Part shown: positions 42,360-51,493 of the stretch, in pieces
Numbering within the stretch: the stretch's first letter is position 1
How the letters are laid out: every line of letters starts with the position of its first letter
Assembly: GCA_051016205.1 (NCBI GenBank)
Contig: CP136534.1
Coordinates: 3,534,001-3,598,000 of the forward strand
Direction: 5' to 3'
DNA from: Acuticoccus sp051016205
GTDB lineage: Bacteria; Pseudomonadota; Alphaproteobacteria; Rhizobiales; Amorphaceae
Length of the DNA stretch: 64,000 nucleotides
Notes under the pieces: generated by a model
Databases searched by the model: none
Told to the model about the DNA's origin: nothing
What the model saw: only the letters and a program-made list of their open reading frames with translations
Program-made: the position numbers and the translations under genes

Positions 42360-43367
42360 ATGAACCAAACAGGCCTTCTGCGCGACACGTTCGGGCGGAC
42401 CATCGATTATCTGCGCGTTTCGGTGACCGACCGCTGCGATTTTCGCTGTGTCTACTGCATGTCCGAGCACATGACCTTCCTGCCCAAGAAGGATCTTTTG
42501 ACGCTGGAAGAGCTTGACCGCATGTGCACCGCCTTCGTGGCGCGCGGCGTTCGCAAACTGCGCATCACGGGCGGCGAACCCCTCGTCAGGCGCAACGTCA
42601 TGACACTGTTTGAGCGTCTTGGCCGCCACCTCAACGGCGGTGGACTGGACGAGTTGACGCTCACCACCAACGGCTCGCAGCTTGCCAAGTATGCCAGCCA
42701 GCTCGTGGATTGCGGCGTGCGGCGGGTGAATGTGTCCCTCGATACGCTGGATGCGGCGCAGTTCAAGCGCATCACCCGCTGGGGTGACCTTTCAAAGGTC
42801 CTGGAAGGCATTGATGCGGCAAAGGCGGCGGGCCTTGCGGTCAAGATCAACATGGTCGCCTTGCGCGAAGCCAATGCCAACGAGATCGAGCGCATGATGC
42901 GCTACTGCCATGGGGAAGGGTTCGATCTGACGCTGATCGAGACCATGCCTTTGGGCGAGATCGAAGAGGACAGGACCGACCAGTACCTCCCGCTCACCAC
43001 GGTGCGGCGGAGCCTGTCGGAGCGGTTCACCCTCACCGATCTTCCCGACTCCACCGGCGGTCCGGCACGCTATGTGAAGGTTGAGGAAACGGGCGGCCGG
43101 CTCGGCTTCATCACCCCCATGACACACAATTTCTGCGAAAGCTGTAACCGCGTCAGGGTCACCTGCACGGGGACACTTTTCCTGTGTCTTGGGCAGGACC
43201 ATGCCGTTGATCTGCGCGAACCTTTGCGGGCCAGCGAGGGCGATGACCTCCTCCACGCGGCCATGGACGAGGGCATGCGGATCAAGCCCAAAGGCCACGA
43301 TTTTGTGATCGAACGCAAAGGCGCAGCGCCAGCCGTATCACGTCACATGTCCACCACAGGCGGCTGA
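42360..43367 (+). CDS. moaA: GTP 3',8-cyclase (molybdenum cofactor step 1)
   Basis: A 335-residue radical SAM enzyme that converts GTP to 3',8-cyclo-GTP with MoaC in molybdopterin synthesis. The first cluster is C26xxxC30xxC33 (CDFRCVYC), the second is in NFCESCNRVRVTCTGTLFLC, and the C-terminal Gly-Gly that is needed for activity is present. The ATG at 42360 is used (GAGGGGA upstream). Divergent from DUF971; mobA lies about 3 kb downstream. The enzyme is cytoplasmic and oxygen-sensitive. Confidence 0.96.
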   Translation: MNQTGLLRDTFGRTIDYLRVSVTDRCDFRCVYCMSEHMTFLPKKDLLTLEELDRMCTAFVARGVRKLRITGGEPLVRRNVMTLFERLGRHLNGGGLDELTLTTNGSQLAKYASQLVDCGVRRVNVSLDTLDAAQFKRITRWGDLSKVLEGIDAAKAAGLAVKINMVALREANANEIERMMRYCHGEGFDLTLIETMPLGEIEEDRTDQYLPLTTVRRSLSERFTLTDLPDSTGGPARYVKVEETGGRLGFITPMTHNFCESCNRVRVTCTGTLFLCLGQDHAVDLREPLRASEGDDLLHAAMDEGMRIKPKGHDFVIERKGAAPAVSRHMSTTGG

Positions 43368-43763
43368 TCGGCGGCGTGTGTGACCTCCCCTTTCGGCGCG
43401 GAGCTGTGCCGCGTTCCACGTTTCGCCCAAAGATTGGGCGAAGGAATTAAATCCATGGTTTTCTTTGTGTATGGTCCTGCTAACGTGTTACAGGTTTTGT
43501 GACCTCGGCGTGTATCGTGTGACGGGTGAACGGCTTTTCCAATGCTATCGCGTTGATGCAACAGGCGCTTTTGGGCGCGTAATTGGGTCCCAACGTCACC
43601 GGCGGGCATGGGGCCCGCCCTCGCAAGACGGGTGGAGAGTAAGGCATGCTGAGTAACCTGTCAGGCGATCCGTCCATGCGCCCAAGGTTCCCTGCCCTAT
43701 TGCTGGGCAGCCAACCGGCCGCCGACCGTCAACGCCTGACGCTCAGCGCAGGGTAGAAAGGCT
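43368..43763. other. Intergenic region between moaA and the MFS gene
   Basis: About 396 bases without a convincing gene. It holds a perfect 9-bp dyad TTCGCCCAA/TTGGGCGAA (43422-43442), then an AT-richer stretch (43442-43500) that could carry a promoter for the downstream exporter. Short frames on both strands here look like noise. Confidence 0.5.
43422..43442. terminator. Stem-loop after moaA
   Basis: TTCGCCCAA and TTGGGCGAA form a perfect 9-bp stem with a 3-base loop, 55 bases after the moaA stop. No T-run follows, so it may be a weak terminator or an operator for the exporter gene. Confidence 0.45.
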
Positions 43764-45077
43764 GTGTCACGGGTCGAAGAGGTCTCCATCCGAACCCGTG
43801 ACGAGGATGCCCGCGGCTCATACGCGGATGCACCGTCCCCCAATTCGCCCCACCGTCCCTATAGCCCGTCGTCATCAGTTGCCGGTCATGCAGCAGCCCC
43901 GCTGGCGCTCCTGATCCTGGTCTCCATGATCCAGCCGACGGCCATGAACATGTACGTGCCCGCCATGGCCGACATGCGCCAGACACTGGGCACGTCCACC
44001 TCCGCCATCCAGGCAACGCTGTCGGCCTTCCTTGCGGCCACTGCCATAGGCCAGCTGATCATCGGGCCGTTTTCGGATCTTTTTGGCAGGCGGCCAGTGC
44101 TCGTCATCGGCCTTGGCGTGTTCGTCGTGGGGTCCATCATCTGTGCGCTGGCGCCGACGGTGGAGATCCTCGTTGCAGGGCGCATCATCCAGGCGGTGGG
44201 CGGGTGTACGGGCCTTGCCCTCTCGCGCGCCATCATCCGCGACATTCACGGGGCAAAAACCTCCGCCTCCATGATTGGCTATGTGACGATGGGGATGGCG
44301 GTTGCGCCAATGCTGACCCCAGCCCTTGGCGGTGTCATCCACGAAGCCTCGTCATGGCGGTGGATCTTTGTCTTCATGGCTGCATTCGGCGCCGTGGCCT
44401 TGATCGCCACCATCGTCCGTTTGGGCGAGACGCACAGCGTCACCACGAGCGGCGACAAGGTGTTCTCGCGCTGGTTCAGGGAGATGGGTGCGGTGCTTTC
44501 CTTCCGCGCCTATTGGACGTTCGTGGGGACACTGGCGTTCTTGTGCGTGTCCTATTTTGCCTTCATCGCGGGGGGCACGTTCGTGGCGGTGGAGGTGTTC
44601 GAACTGAGCGCGTCCACCTACGGGGCCTACTTCATCCTCATTGTCTCAGGCTACGTGCTCGGCAACTTCGTCACCGGCAGGTTTGGGCCGAAGATTGGCA
44701 TCATCGCCATGATTCGCCTTGGCAACGCCATCTCCCTTGCAAGCGTCGTGGCAGCGGTCGGGCTTTGGGAGCTGGGATGCGTGCACCCCCTTGGCCTCTT
44801 CATTCCGATGTTTTTCATGGGGCTCGGCAACGGCTTTGCCCTCCCCAACGCCATTGCAGGGGCTGTCAGCGTCTGCCCTTGGCTGGCAGGCACCGCTTCA
44901 GGCCTTGCAGGGGCGTTCCAGGTGGGCTCCGGCGCTGTGGCAAGCATCGTCGTGGGCATCATCATCGATGCCAATCTTTGGCCCGAAAGCACCTGGCCCG
45001 TCCTGGCGCCGATGCTGTTTGGCTCCATTGCCGCCCTTCTCACCAGCGCGTTTTTGGACAAAGAGGCGATCCGCTGA
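43764..45077 (+). CDS. Bcr/CflA-type MFS drug exporter
   Basis: A 437-residue major facilitator with about 12 helices. The motif A region GPFSDLFGRRPVLVIG and the Bcr/CflA-like opening (MYVPAMADMRQTLGTSTSAIQATLSAFLAATAIGQLI, split) identify the 14-TMS/12-TMS drug:H+ antiporter group. The GTG start at 43764 gives a 50-residue polar N-terminus; a later start near the first helix is possible. Substrate unknown. It converges on mrp with 12 bases between the genes. Confidence 0.9.
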   Translation: MSRVEEVSIRTRDEDARGSYADAPSPNSPHRPYSPSSSVAGHAAAPLALLILVSMIQPTAMNMYVPAMADMRQTLGTSTSAIQATLSAFLAATAIGQLIIGPFSDLFGRRPVLVIGLGVFVVGSIICALAPTVEILVAGRIIQAVGGCTGLALSRAIIRDIHGAKTSASMIGYVTMGMAVAPMLTPALGGVIHEASSWRWIFVFMAAFGAVALIATIVRLGETHSVTTSGDKVFSRWFREMGAVLSFRAYWTFVGTLAFLCVSYFAFIAGGTFVAVEVFELSASTYGAYFILIVSGYVLGNFVTGRFGPKIGIIAMIRLGNAISLASVVAAVGLWELGCVHPLGLFIPMFFMGLGNGFALPNAIAGAVSVCPWLAGTASGLAGAFQVGSGAVASIVVGIIIDANLWPESTWPVLAPMLFGSIAALLTSAFLDKEAIR

Positions 45078-45089
45078 CAGCCCAGTCCC

Positions 45090-46352
45090 TCAACTGGTCT
45101 CGAAGATGATTTGCGGGAAGGGCTTCGCGACGCGTGTGTCCAAAACGGCCATCAGGCTCGAAGCGATGGCGGCGTAGGCTTCGGCCTCGGAGCCGGACCC
45201 TTCAAGGGCGACGGGCCGGCCGGCGTCGGAGGATTGGCGAATCTGAAGGGTGAGCGGGATCGCGCCCAGGAACGGCACGCCGCGAGTCTCGGCCTCCTTG
45301 CGCCCGCCGCCGCTGCCGAACACCTCGCTCACCTTGCCGCAATGGGGGCAGGCAAAGCCGGACATATTCTCCACCACGCCCAAAATATCCACATTGACGG
45401 TTTGGAACATGGCCGCCGCCTTGCGCACATCCAACAGCGCCAGATCCTGCGGGGTGGTGACGACCACAGCGCCCGTCAAAGCGGTCTGCTGGGCGAGGGA
45501 GAGCTGAATGTCCCCTGTCCCCGGAGGCATATCGATCAACAGGCAATCAAGGGGGCCCCAGCGGGTCTCGCGCATCAATTGGGAGAGGGCGCCCGTCACC
45601 ATCGGTCCGCGCCAGACCACGGCCTTGTCAGGATCCACCAGGAAACCGATGGACATGGCTTTGACGCCGTGCGCCTCTAGCGGCGACAGGCCACCCTCGC
45701 CCTTGGGCTTGAAGTGGGGCTGGCCCAGGAGCGTCGGCACGGAGGGGCCGTAGATGTCGGCATCCAAGAGCCCCACCCGCCAGCCGAGCATACTGAGCGC
45801 CACGGCAAGGTTGACCGATACTGTGGACTTGCCGACGCCGCCTTTGCCCGACCCGATGGCCACCACGCGTTTGATGTCGGCCGGCATGCCCTTGGGCGCT
45901 TGGCTCTGGGGGCTCGCGGCAGCGGCGGGGCGATGCGGCACGGCCTTCACCGTCGGCCCCTTGGGCGGCGCGCTTTGGGGGGGCGGCGAGGCCCCTGTCA
46001 CCCGGTTTGCAAGGCGTCGTGCACGGCCGAACAGACCGCCTTCGTCAGGATCAGGCGTTGCAGGCGGTGGTGCGGGCCGGGCCGCTCCCCCAGGGGCATC
46101 GGCATCGGCCACAACAGCGCCGAGGACGCGGCTGACGCCAGGAAGGGCGGAGACCGCCGCCTCCGCCGCCCTGCGGGCAGGCTCCATGGCGCCCGCCTCG
46201 TCGGTGGAGGCGGCAAGGGCGAAGGCGACACGGCCGTCGTTGACGACGAGGGAGCGCACGCGCCCTGCCGACACAAGATCGGCGCCATCGGGTCCTTTGA
46301 TGTTGGCCAGCACCTGGCGCACGGCCGCCTCGTCAAGCTGTGCCATCGTCAT
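45090..46352 (-). CDS. apbC: Mrp/NBP35-family iron-sulfur carrier ATPase
   Basis: A 420-residue ApbC/Mrp protein. An N-terminal DUF59-like domain (about residues 5-80) is followed by a Pro/Ala linker and the P-loop domain with GSGKGGVGKST (about 168-178). The C-terminal CPHCGKVSEVFGSGGG contains the CxxC that bridges a 4Fe-4S cluster in the dimer. It carries and inserts iron-sulfur clusters. The start at 46352 (or the Met two codons on) is taken because the frame beyond overlaps mobA. It is divergent from mobA by 48 bases. Confidence 0.94.
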   Translation of the reverse strand: MTMAQLDEAAVRQVLANIKGPDGADLVSAGRVRSLVVNDGRVAFALAASTDEAGAMEPARRAAEAAVSALPGVSRVLGAVVADADAPGGAARPAPPPATPDPDEGGLFGRARRLANRVTGASPPPQSAPPKGPTVKAVPHRPAAAASPQSQAPKGMPADIKRVVAIGSGKGGVGKSTVSVNLAVALSMLGWRVGLLDADIYGPSVPTLLGQPHFKPKGEGGLSPLEAHGVKAMSIGFLVDPDKAVVWRGPMVTGALSQLMRETRWGPLDCLLIDMPPGTGDIQLSLAQQTALTGAVVVTTPQDLALLDVRKAAAMFQTVNVDILGVVENMSGFACPHCGKVSEVFGSGGGRKEAETRGVPFLGAIPLTLQIRQSSDAGRPVALEGSGSEAEAYAAIASSLMAVLDTRVAKPFPQIIFETS

Positions 46353-46400
46353 TGTGTCTCCACACGTCGCCGCCCTTTCAAACGCACCAAGGGTGCATTC

Positions 46401-47027
46401 GTGACGGGACGAACCATAGGCGTTGTGTTTGCCGGCGGGGCCGGTCGCAGGCTGGGCGGTCAGAAGGCGCTGCGCCCCCTTGCCGGCCGGCCGTTGCTGA
46501 CCTGGGTTTTGGCAGCCCTTGCCCCCCAAGTCCACGCCCTCTCGCTGGTGGCAAAGACTGCCGATGACGCCAGCGCCCTTCTGACGGCACTCGGCCCCGC
46601 AAACGAGATTGGCGCTGACGTCATTCCCTTAGGCGACAGGCCGGGGCTGGAGGGTCCGGTGGCGGCTCTCCTGGGCGCCGCAGAGCGGGCAGATGACGAC
46701 GATCTACTCCTCACTGCCGCCGTCGATACGCCCTTTCTGCCCGGCCACCTTGCCGCAACATTGCGGTTGGGGCTTCAAGCCCATGGCAGCGCCACATCGG
46801 CCGTTGCAACAGCGGACCGGGCAAGCCACGTGACCGCCCTCCACAGGGTGGCACGGCTTAAAACGCTTCACCCCTCCCCCCGGCTGGGACGCTTTTTGTT
46901 GGCGGGTGGGCCAGTGTACGTGCCGATGGGGGCGCGGGCGCTTTTCAACGTCAACACGCCCGAAAACCTTGCAGAGGCACAGGCAATGGCCGCGGCAGCG
47001 TTGACGGGGCCGGGGAAACGGCAATGA
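46401..47027 (+). CDS. mobA: Molybdenum cofactor guanylyltransferase
   Basis: A 208-residue nucleotidyltransferase-fold protein. The opening FAGGAGRRLGGQKALRPLAGRPLL is the GTP-binding signature with the conserved Lys, and AAVDTPFLP carries the metal-binding Asp. MobA adds GMP to Mo-molybdopterin. The start is GTG at 46401. Divergent from mrp; nadK follows. MobB is not nearby. The protein is fairly diverged in its C-terminal third, so a related nucleotidyltransferase cannot be fully excluded. Confidence 0.87.
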   Translation: MTGRTIGVVFAGGAGRRLGGQKALRPLAGRPLLTWVLAALAPQVHALSLVAKTADDASALLTALGPANEIGADVIPLGDRPGLEGPVAALLGAAERADDDDLLLTAAVDTPFLPGHLAATLRLGLQAHGSATSAVATADRASHVTALHRVARLKTLHPSPRLGRFLLAGGPVYVPMGARALFNVNTPENLAEAQAMAAAALTGPGKRQ

Positions 47028-47161
47028 TGCGGGTGCGTTTCAATCCAGCCCGCAAGGCGTGAGCCGATGGCCCCTTCCCAGCAACGCACTTGCGCCGCCG
47101 CTTCTCAACGCGCTCGCGCGGTGTCACCTTTCCCGGCCGGTCTCACCTGCGCCGTGATGGC

Positions 47162-47935
47162 ATGACGCGGCCCCTGCAGCGCCTCTCCTTCGTCGCCGCA
47201 CGCACGAAGGAAGCCCAAGCGGCCGCAGGGGCGCTCACCCAGCGCTATGGCCACCATGATCCGTCCGAGGCGGACGTGATCGTTGCCCTAGGGGGTGACG
47301 GGCTGATGCTTCAGACGCTCCACAGGTTCATGTCCACAGGCAAACCCACCTTCGGCATGAACCGTGGCTCCGTCGGCTTTTTGATGAACGAGTTTGCCGT
47401 CGAGGGCCTGCCTGAGCGTCTTGCCAAGGCCGACACCACCCGCATTCGCCCCTTGCGTATGACAGCGCGGGACGAAGCGGGCGAAGTGTTTGAGGCCAAC
47501 GCCATCAACGAAGTCTCGCTGCTGCGCCAGACTCACCAGGCGGCAAAGCTGTCCATCTCTATCGATGGTGTGTCGCGCTTGCCTGAGTTGATTTGCGACG
47601 GCGTTCTGGTGGCAACCCCTGCGGGCTCCACCGCCTACAACCTGTCCGCCCATGGGCCGATCCTGCCCATCAACGCTCAGCTGTTGGCGCTGACGCCCAT
47701 CTCAGCCTTTCGGCCTCGGCGTTGGCGCGGTGCGCTTTTGCCCTCACACGTCACCGTCACCATCAACTGTCAGGAGCGCGACAAGCGGCCCGTGGCCGCC
47801 GCGGCCGACCATGTGGAAATTCGCAGGGTCGCCAGCGTATCCATCCGCGAGGACGCCGTCGCGTCCTGCCTCATCATGTTCGACCCCGACCATTCCTGGG
47901 ATGAGCGGATCCTCGCCGAGCAGTTCACCTATTAG
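47162..47935 (+). CDS. nadK: NAD kinase
   Basis: A 257-residue NAD kinase, which makes NADP from NAD and ATP. GGDG is at residues 44-47 (VALGGDGLML), followed by MNRGSVGFLMNE, ICDGVLVATPAGSTAYNLSAHGPI and the C-terminal domain. Length and motifs fit alphaproteobacterial NadK. The start at 47162 is used; the frame further upstream is Arg-rich and not family-like. It converges on the cysteine hydrolase gene with only six bases between the stops. Confidence 0.94.
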   Translation: MTRPLQRLSFVAARTKEAQAAAGALTQRYGHHDPSEADVIVALGGDGLMLQTLHRFMSTGKPTFGMNRGSVGFLMNEFAVEGLPERLAKADTTRIRPLRMTARDEAGEVFEANAINEVSLLRQTHQAAKLSISIDGVSRLPELICDGVLVATPAGSTAYNLSAHGPILPINAQLLALTPISAFRPRRWRGALLPSHVTVTINCQERDKRPVAAAADHVEIRRVASVSIREDAVASCLIMFDPDHSWDERILAEQFTY

Positions 47936-47941
47936 AGCCCG

Positions 47942-48634
47942 TCAGGGTGCGTTTTTGCGGAAGTGATCGAGCACCGCCTCAAGGTCCATCACGTCCCCGA
48001 ACTTGGCGTCGATGTCGAAAAGGTTCCACTCCACCGCCCCTGCGATCCTGTCGCCGATGGCTTCGCGCACCGCGATGGGGCGGAAGCCGTTGGCAAGACC
48101 GTCTTCGATGGTGTGCCGCACACAAGCGCACGCCGTCACGCCCGTCACGACAATGGTGTCCACCTTCTGCGCCGTCAGAAAGGCAGCAAGGGGGGTGCCG
48201 TGGAAGGCGCTGGCCATCTTCTTAACAATCACCAGTTCATCGGGGCGCGGGGCAAGCCGATCGTCAATGGCGGCCGCTTCCGACCCCGCGGGAAGCGTTT
48301 CCAGCGGAATTTTCTGCACCCAACGACCCATGTCGGAATGGGGACCCTCTGTCACATCATAGGCGGTCGTTGTGAACACCACGGGAAGGCCGCGGGCGCG
48401 AAATGCCTCCAAAAGCCTCTGGTTGGCGGGGATGATGGTGTCCATCCCTGCGCAGGAAAAGGCGTGATCGGGCCGGGTCCAGGCGTTGGCAAGGTCGATG
48501 ACAATGAGCGCCGCCTTGTCGCCAAAGCCGATACGCCTTTGGAAGCCGCGCTCGGCGTAAACGGCGGCGTTGGCTCTGAAAACCACATCAAGGGCTGCCT
48601 TCAACTCTTCATCGGTGACGCGTTCGCCAGGCAT
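47942..48634 (-). CDS. Isochorismatase-family cysteine hydrolase (N-carbamoylsarcosine amidase-like)
   Basis: A 230-residue cysteine hydrolase. The catalytic triad is visible: Asp47 (ALIVIDLANAW), Lys in VIVKKMASAF and Cys in TGVTACACVRHT. The long GFGDKAALIVIDLANAWTRPDHAFSC opening and HGTPLAAFL resemble N-carbamoylsarcosine amidases, which release CO2 and ammonia from carbamoyl groups. Divergent from the carbamoylase-like gene by 162 bases, suggesting a shared pathway of ureide, hydantoin or pyrimidine breakdown. The ATG at 48634 is chosen over the much longer open frame, whose extension is antisense to the neighbour. Confidence 0.88.
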   Translation of the reverse strand: MPGERVTDEELKAALDVVFRANAAVYAERGFQRRIGFGDKAALIVIDLANAWTRPDHAFSCAGMDTIIPANQRLLEAFRARGLPVVFTTTAYDVTEGPHSDMGRWVQKIPLETLPAGSEAAAIDDRLAPRPDELVIVKKMASAFHGTPLAAFLTAQKVDTIVVTGVTACACVRHTIEDGLANGFRPIAVREAIGDRIAGAVEWNLFDIDAKFGDVMDLEAVLDHFRKNAP

Positions 48635-48796
48635 TGCCCTTCTCCACTCGGTCAGTTGAGGCTGCACAGTGTTGGCCAAGGACGGTCGGATTGTCGAGGC
48701 CCCATGCCCAAGCAAAGCCTTGCGTCGGGCGCCCGGCTCGGCGACACCCTGATTGTGGCCCCTGTGCCGCGAGAAGCTCTCAGCGAAGGCGACGTT

Positions 48797-50038
48797 ATGT
48801 CCACCAACTTGCGCATCAATCCCGAACGGCTCTGGTCGACGCTGATGGAAAGCGCCCGTTTCGGCGCAACGCCCAAAGGCGGTATCCGTCGTCTTGCCCT
48901 GTCGGACGAGGACAAGGCGGTGCGCGACTGGTTTCGCCAGGCCTGCGAGGCGGCGGGGCTGACCGTCTCGGTGGACGGCATCGGCAACATGTTTGCCGTC
49001 CGCGAGGGGAGCGATGTAAGCCGCGCGCCCATCGCTTTCGGCTCCCACCTCGACACCCAGCCCGCCGGCGGCAAGTTCGACGGCATATTGGGGGTGCTGG
49101 CAGGGCTTGAGGCCATCCGCACCATGAACGAGGCCGGCTACACCACCAACGCCCCCCTGGTGCTGGTCAACTGGACCAACGAGGAAGGCGCACGCTTTGC
49201 CCCTGCCATGATGTGCTCGGGCGTTTACGCAGGCGAGATCGACGCCGAACCCATGCTGGCGGGTGTGGACAATGACGGCCGCGTCTTTTCCGAGGAGCTT
49301 GAGCGCATCGGCTATCGCGGCGAGGAGACGGTGGGGGAGCGTCGGTTCGGTCACTTCATTGAGCTTCATATCGAGCAAGGGCCGATCCTTGAGGCGCAGG
49401 AGCAGGTGATTGGCGTCGTCGCAGGGGGCCAGGGGATCTTGTGGTTCGACGGCACCATCTTGGGCCGCGACAGCCACGCCGGCACAACGCCCATGCCCAT
49501 GCGCAGGGATGCCCTCGCGGCGTTGTCAGAGATCACCCTCGCGGTGGAGAAGATTGCCAAGCTTCACGGCCCCGAAGGCGTCGGCACCGTTGGCGAAGCG
49601 CATGTGATGCCAGGTTCGCGCAACACCATTCCCGGCACCGTCACCTTCAAGGCCGAGTTCCGCCACCCCGACGGCGAGCACCTCACCGACATGGAGCGCG
49701 AGCTTGCCGCCATCGCTGAGGACATTGCCGAGCGGCGCAGCGCATCCATCGACATCAGGCGCATCTGGCGCAAGGACCCTTTGGAGTTCGACCCCGCCAT
49801 TGTCGCGGCGGTGGAAAAGGCCGCCCGCACCAACAACGTCCCCTACCGCAAGATGATTTCCGGCGCCGGCCATGATGCCTTCTACGTCGCCTCCACCTGC
49901 CCCACGGGGATGATCTTCATTCCCTGCGCAGGTGGGATCAGCCACAACGAGGAGGAGAGCGCGACGCAAGCCGACTGTGGGGCGGGGGCACAGGTGCTCC
50001 TCGACACCATCCTTGAGATCGACCGTTCAAGCAGCTGA
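48797..50038 (+). CDS. Zn-dependent amidohydrolase (hydantoinase/carbamoylase family)
   Basis: A 413-residue M20-type metalloenzyme of the N-carbamoyl-L-amino-acid hydrolase / allantoate amidohydrolase / beta-ureidopropionase group. Metal ligands appear in GSHLDTQPAGG, NEEGARF, HIEQGP and GISHNEEE, and the dimerisation-domain residues in DSHAGTTPM. It cleaves a carbamoyl or ureido group to an amine, CO2 and ammonia. The ATG at 48797 follows GCGAAGGCG. Flanked by a cysteine hydrolase (divergent) and an amidase (downstream, 82 bases). The exact substrate cannot be decided. Confidence 0.92.
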   Translation: MSTNLRINPERLWSTLMESARFGATPKGGIRRLALSDEDKAVRDWFRQACEAAGLTVSVDGIGNMFAVREGSDVSRAPIAFGSHLDTQPAGGKFDGILGVLAGLEAIRTMNEAGYTTNAPLVLVNWTNEEGARFAPAMMCSGVYAGEIDAEPMLAGVDNDGRVFSEELERIGYRGEETVGERRFGHFIELHIEQGPILEAQEQVIGVVAGGQGILWFDGTILGRDSHAGTTPMPMRRDALAALSEITLAVEKIAKLHGPEGVGTVGEAHVMPGSRNTIPGTVTFKAEFRHPDGEHLTDMERELAAIAEDIAERRSASIDIRRIWRKDPLEFDPAIVAAVEKAARTNNVPYRKMISGAGHDAFYVASTCPTGMIFIPCAGGISHNEEESATQADCGAGAQVLLDTILEIDRSSS

Positions 50039-50120
50039 TGCTGCCCTTGCGCGCTCCGCCACCAGCGCGCACACCAATACCGATACGCCGCAAAGGCCGC
50101 CGCCAAGAAAGACACCCGAC

Positions 50121-51488
50121 ATGACGCTGAGCGCAAACGACGCCGCAGACCTTTCCGCATCCGCCCTCGCACGCGCCTATCAGTCAGGCGAAGCCGACCC
50201 TGTGGAGGTGACGGACGTGTGCCTTGAAAGGGTGGCGGAAAGCGAAGGGTCGAACACGTTCCTTGCCGTCACCGCCGAACGGGCGCGGCAGGAGGCGGCC
50301 GCCTCCCGGCAGCGCTACAAGGACGGCCGTCCCGCCTCCCCGGTGGATGGCGTTCCCCTTGCCTGGAAGGACCTTTATGACATGAAGGGGGTGGTCACGA
50401 CCGCCGCCTCCGCACTGTTCCGCCATGCCGAGCCTGCCGCAAAGGACGCCCCCGTTGTGGCGCAGCTGACGGCGGCGGGAATGGTTTCCGTTGGCAAGGT
50501 GAACCTTTCTGAATTTGCCTATTCGGGCCTCGGCCTCAACCCTCACTACGGCACGCCGGCCAATCCCCATGACCCCGAAACGCCCCGCGCGCCAGGGGGG
50601 TCGTCCTCTGGCTCTGCGGTCGCTGTGGCAGCGGGGATTGTGCCTGTCTCCATCGGCTCCGACACTGGCGGGTCCGTGCGTGTTCCTGCCGCCTTCAACG
50701 GTCTTGTGGGCCAAAAGACGAGCGAAGGGCGGATCGTCAAATCAGGTGTCTTCCCCCTGTCCTACACCCTCGACACCGTCGGCCCGCTCGCACGCACGGT
50801 GGAAGACTGTGTGCTGGTGGACGCGGCCATGCGCGGCACAGCACCCACGGTGACGCGCGCGCCCATCGACGGTGTGCGCCTTGTGGTGTGCGAGACGCTG
50901 TTTTTGGATGATTGCGATGAGGCCGTCATCACCGCCTTCGAGGAGGCCTTGAAGCGCCTTGCCGCCGCGGGCGTTGCCATTGAGCGTCGTGCGGTCCCTG
51001 AAGTGGCAGAATCGGCCCGTATCATGACCGACCATGGCACCATCACCGCCGCGGAGGCCTACCATTTCCATCACGACAGGATCGAAGGGGGCGACTGCCA
51101 GGACATTGACGGGCGCGTCGTTGCAAGGATCCTGCGCGGCAAATCCATGACGGCCGAGGATCTTCTGATCAATCAGAGGGAGCGCATGCGCCTTGCCGCA
51201 AGCCTTCGCGCAAGCCTGGACGGTGCCTTCATGGTTGGCCCCACCACGCCCCATGTGGCGCCTGAAATTGCGCCGCTTGATGCCGACCACACCCTCTTCA
51301 ACACCATCAACTTGAAAACCTTGCGCAACACCATGGTGGGCAACTTCCTGAACCTTCCTGGCGTCGCGATCCCCATGGCAAGCCCCTCCCCGTTGCCGGT
51401 GAGCTTGCTCCTGTCGGCGAACGCTGATGAGGATGAGCGTGTGCTTGCTGCCGCCTGGGCGATGGAGGCCATCGTCCGCCAGGGCTGA
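50121..51488 (+). CDS. Amidase signature family enzyme
   Basis: A 455-residue amidase with the Ser-cisSer-Lys triad: K83 (LAWKDLYD), the cis-Ser in GGSSSGSAVA (about residue 162) and nucleophile S185 (SDTGGSVR). Family members include allophanate hydrolase, aryl amidases and GatA; the lack of GatB/C neighbours argues against GatA. Placed after a carbamoylase-like gene, it may release ammonia from a small amide in the same route. The ATG at 50121 is used. Converges on the methyltransferase gene with five bases between. Confidence 0.92.
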   Translation: MTLSANDAADLSASALARAYQSGEADPVEVTDVCLERVAESEGSNTFLAVTAERARQEAAASRQRYKDGRPASPVDGVPLAWKDLYDMKGVVTTAASALFRHAEPAAKDAPVVAQLTAAGMVSVGKVNLSEFAYSGLGLNPHYGTPANPHDPETPRAPGGSSSGSAVAVAAGIVPVSIGSDTGGSVRVPAAFNGLVGQKTSEGRIVKSGVFPLSYTLDTVGPLARTVEDCVLVDAAMRGTAPTVTRAPIDGVRLVVCETLFLDDCDEAVITAFEEALKRLAAAGVAIERRAVPEVAESARIMTDHGTITAAEAYHFHHDRIEGGDCQDIDGRVVARILRGKSMTAEDLLINQRERMRLAASLRASLDGAFMVGPTTPHVAPEIAPLDADHTLFNTINLKTLRNTMVGNFLNLPGVAIPMASPSPLPVSLLLSANADEDERVLAAAWAMEAIVRQG

Positions 51489-51493
51489 CCGGC

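Noticed and set aside
43465..43677. Short frames on both strands between moaA and the MFS gene
   Set aside because: No ribosome binding site, no recognisable domain and mutual overlap.
47963..48796. N-terminal extension of the carbamoylase-type frame
   Set aside because: It is antisense to the cysteine hydrolase; the family start matches the ATG at 48797.
48635..49477. N-terminal extension of the cysteine hydrolase frame
   Set aside because: The extension is antisense to the carbamoylase-type gene; the family begins near the ATG at 48634.
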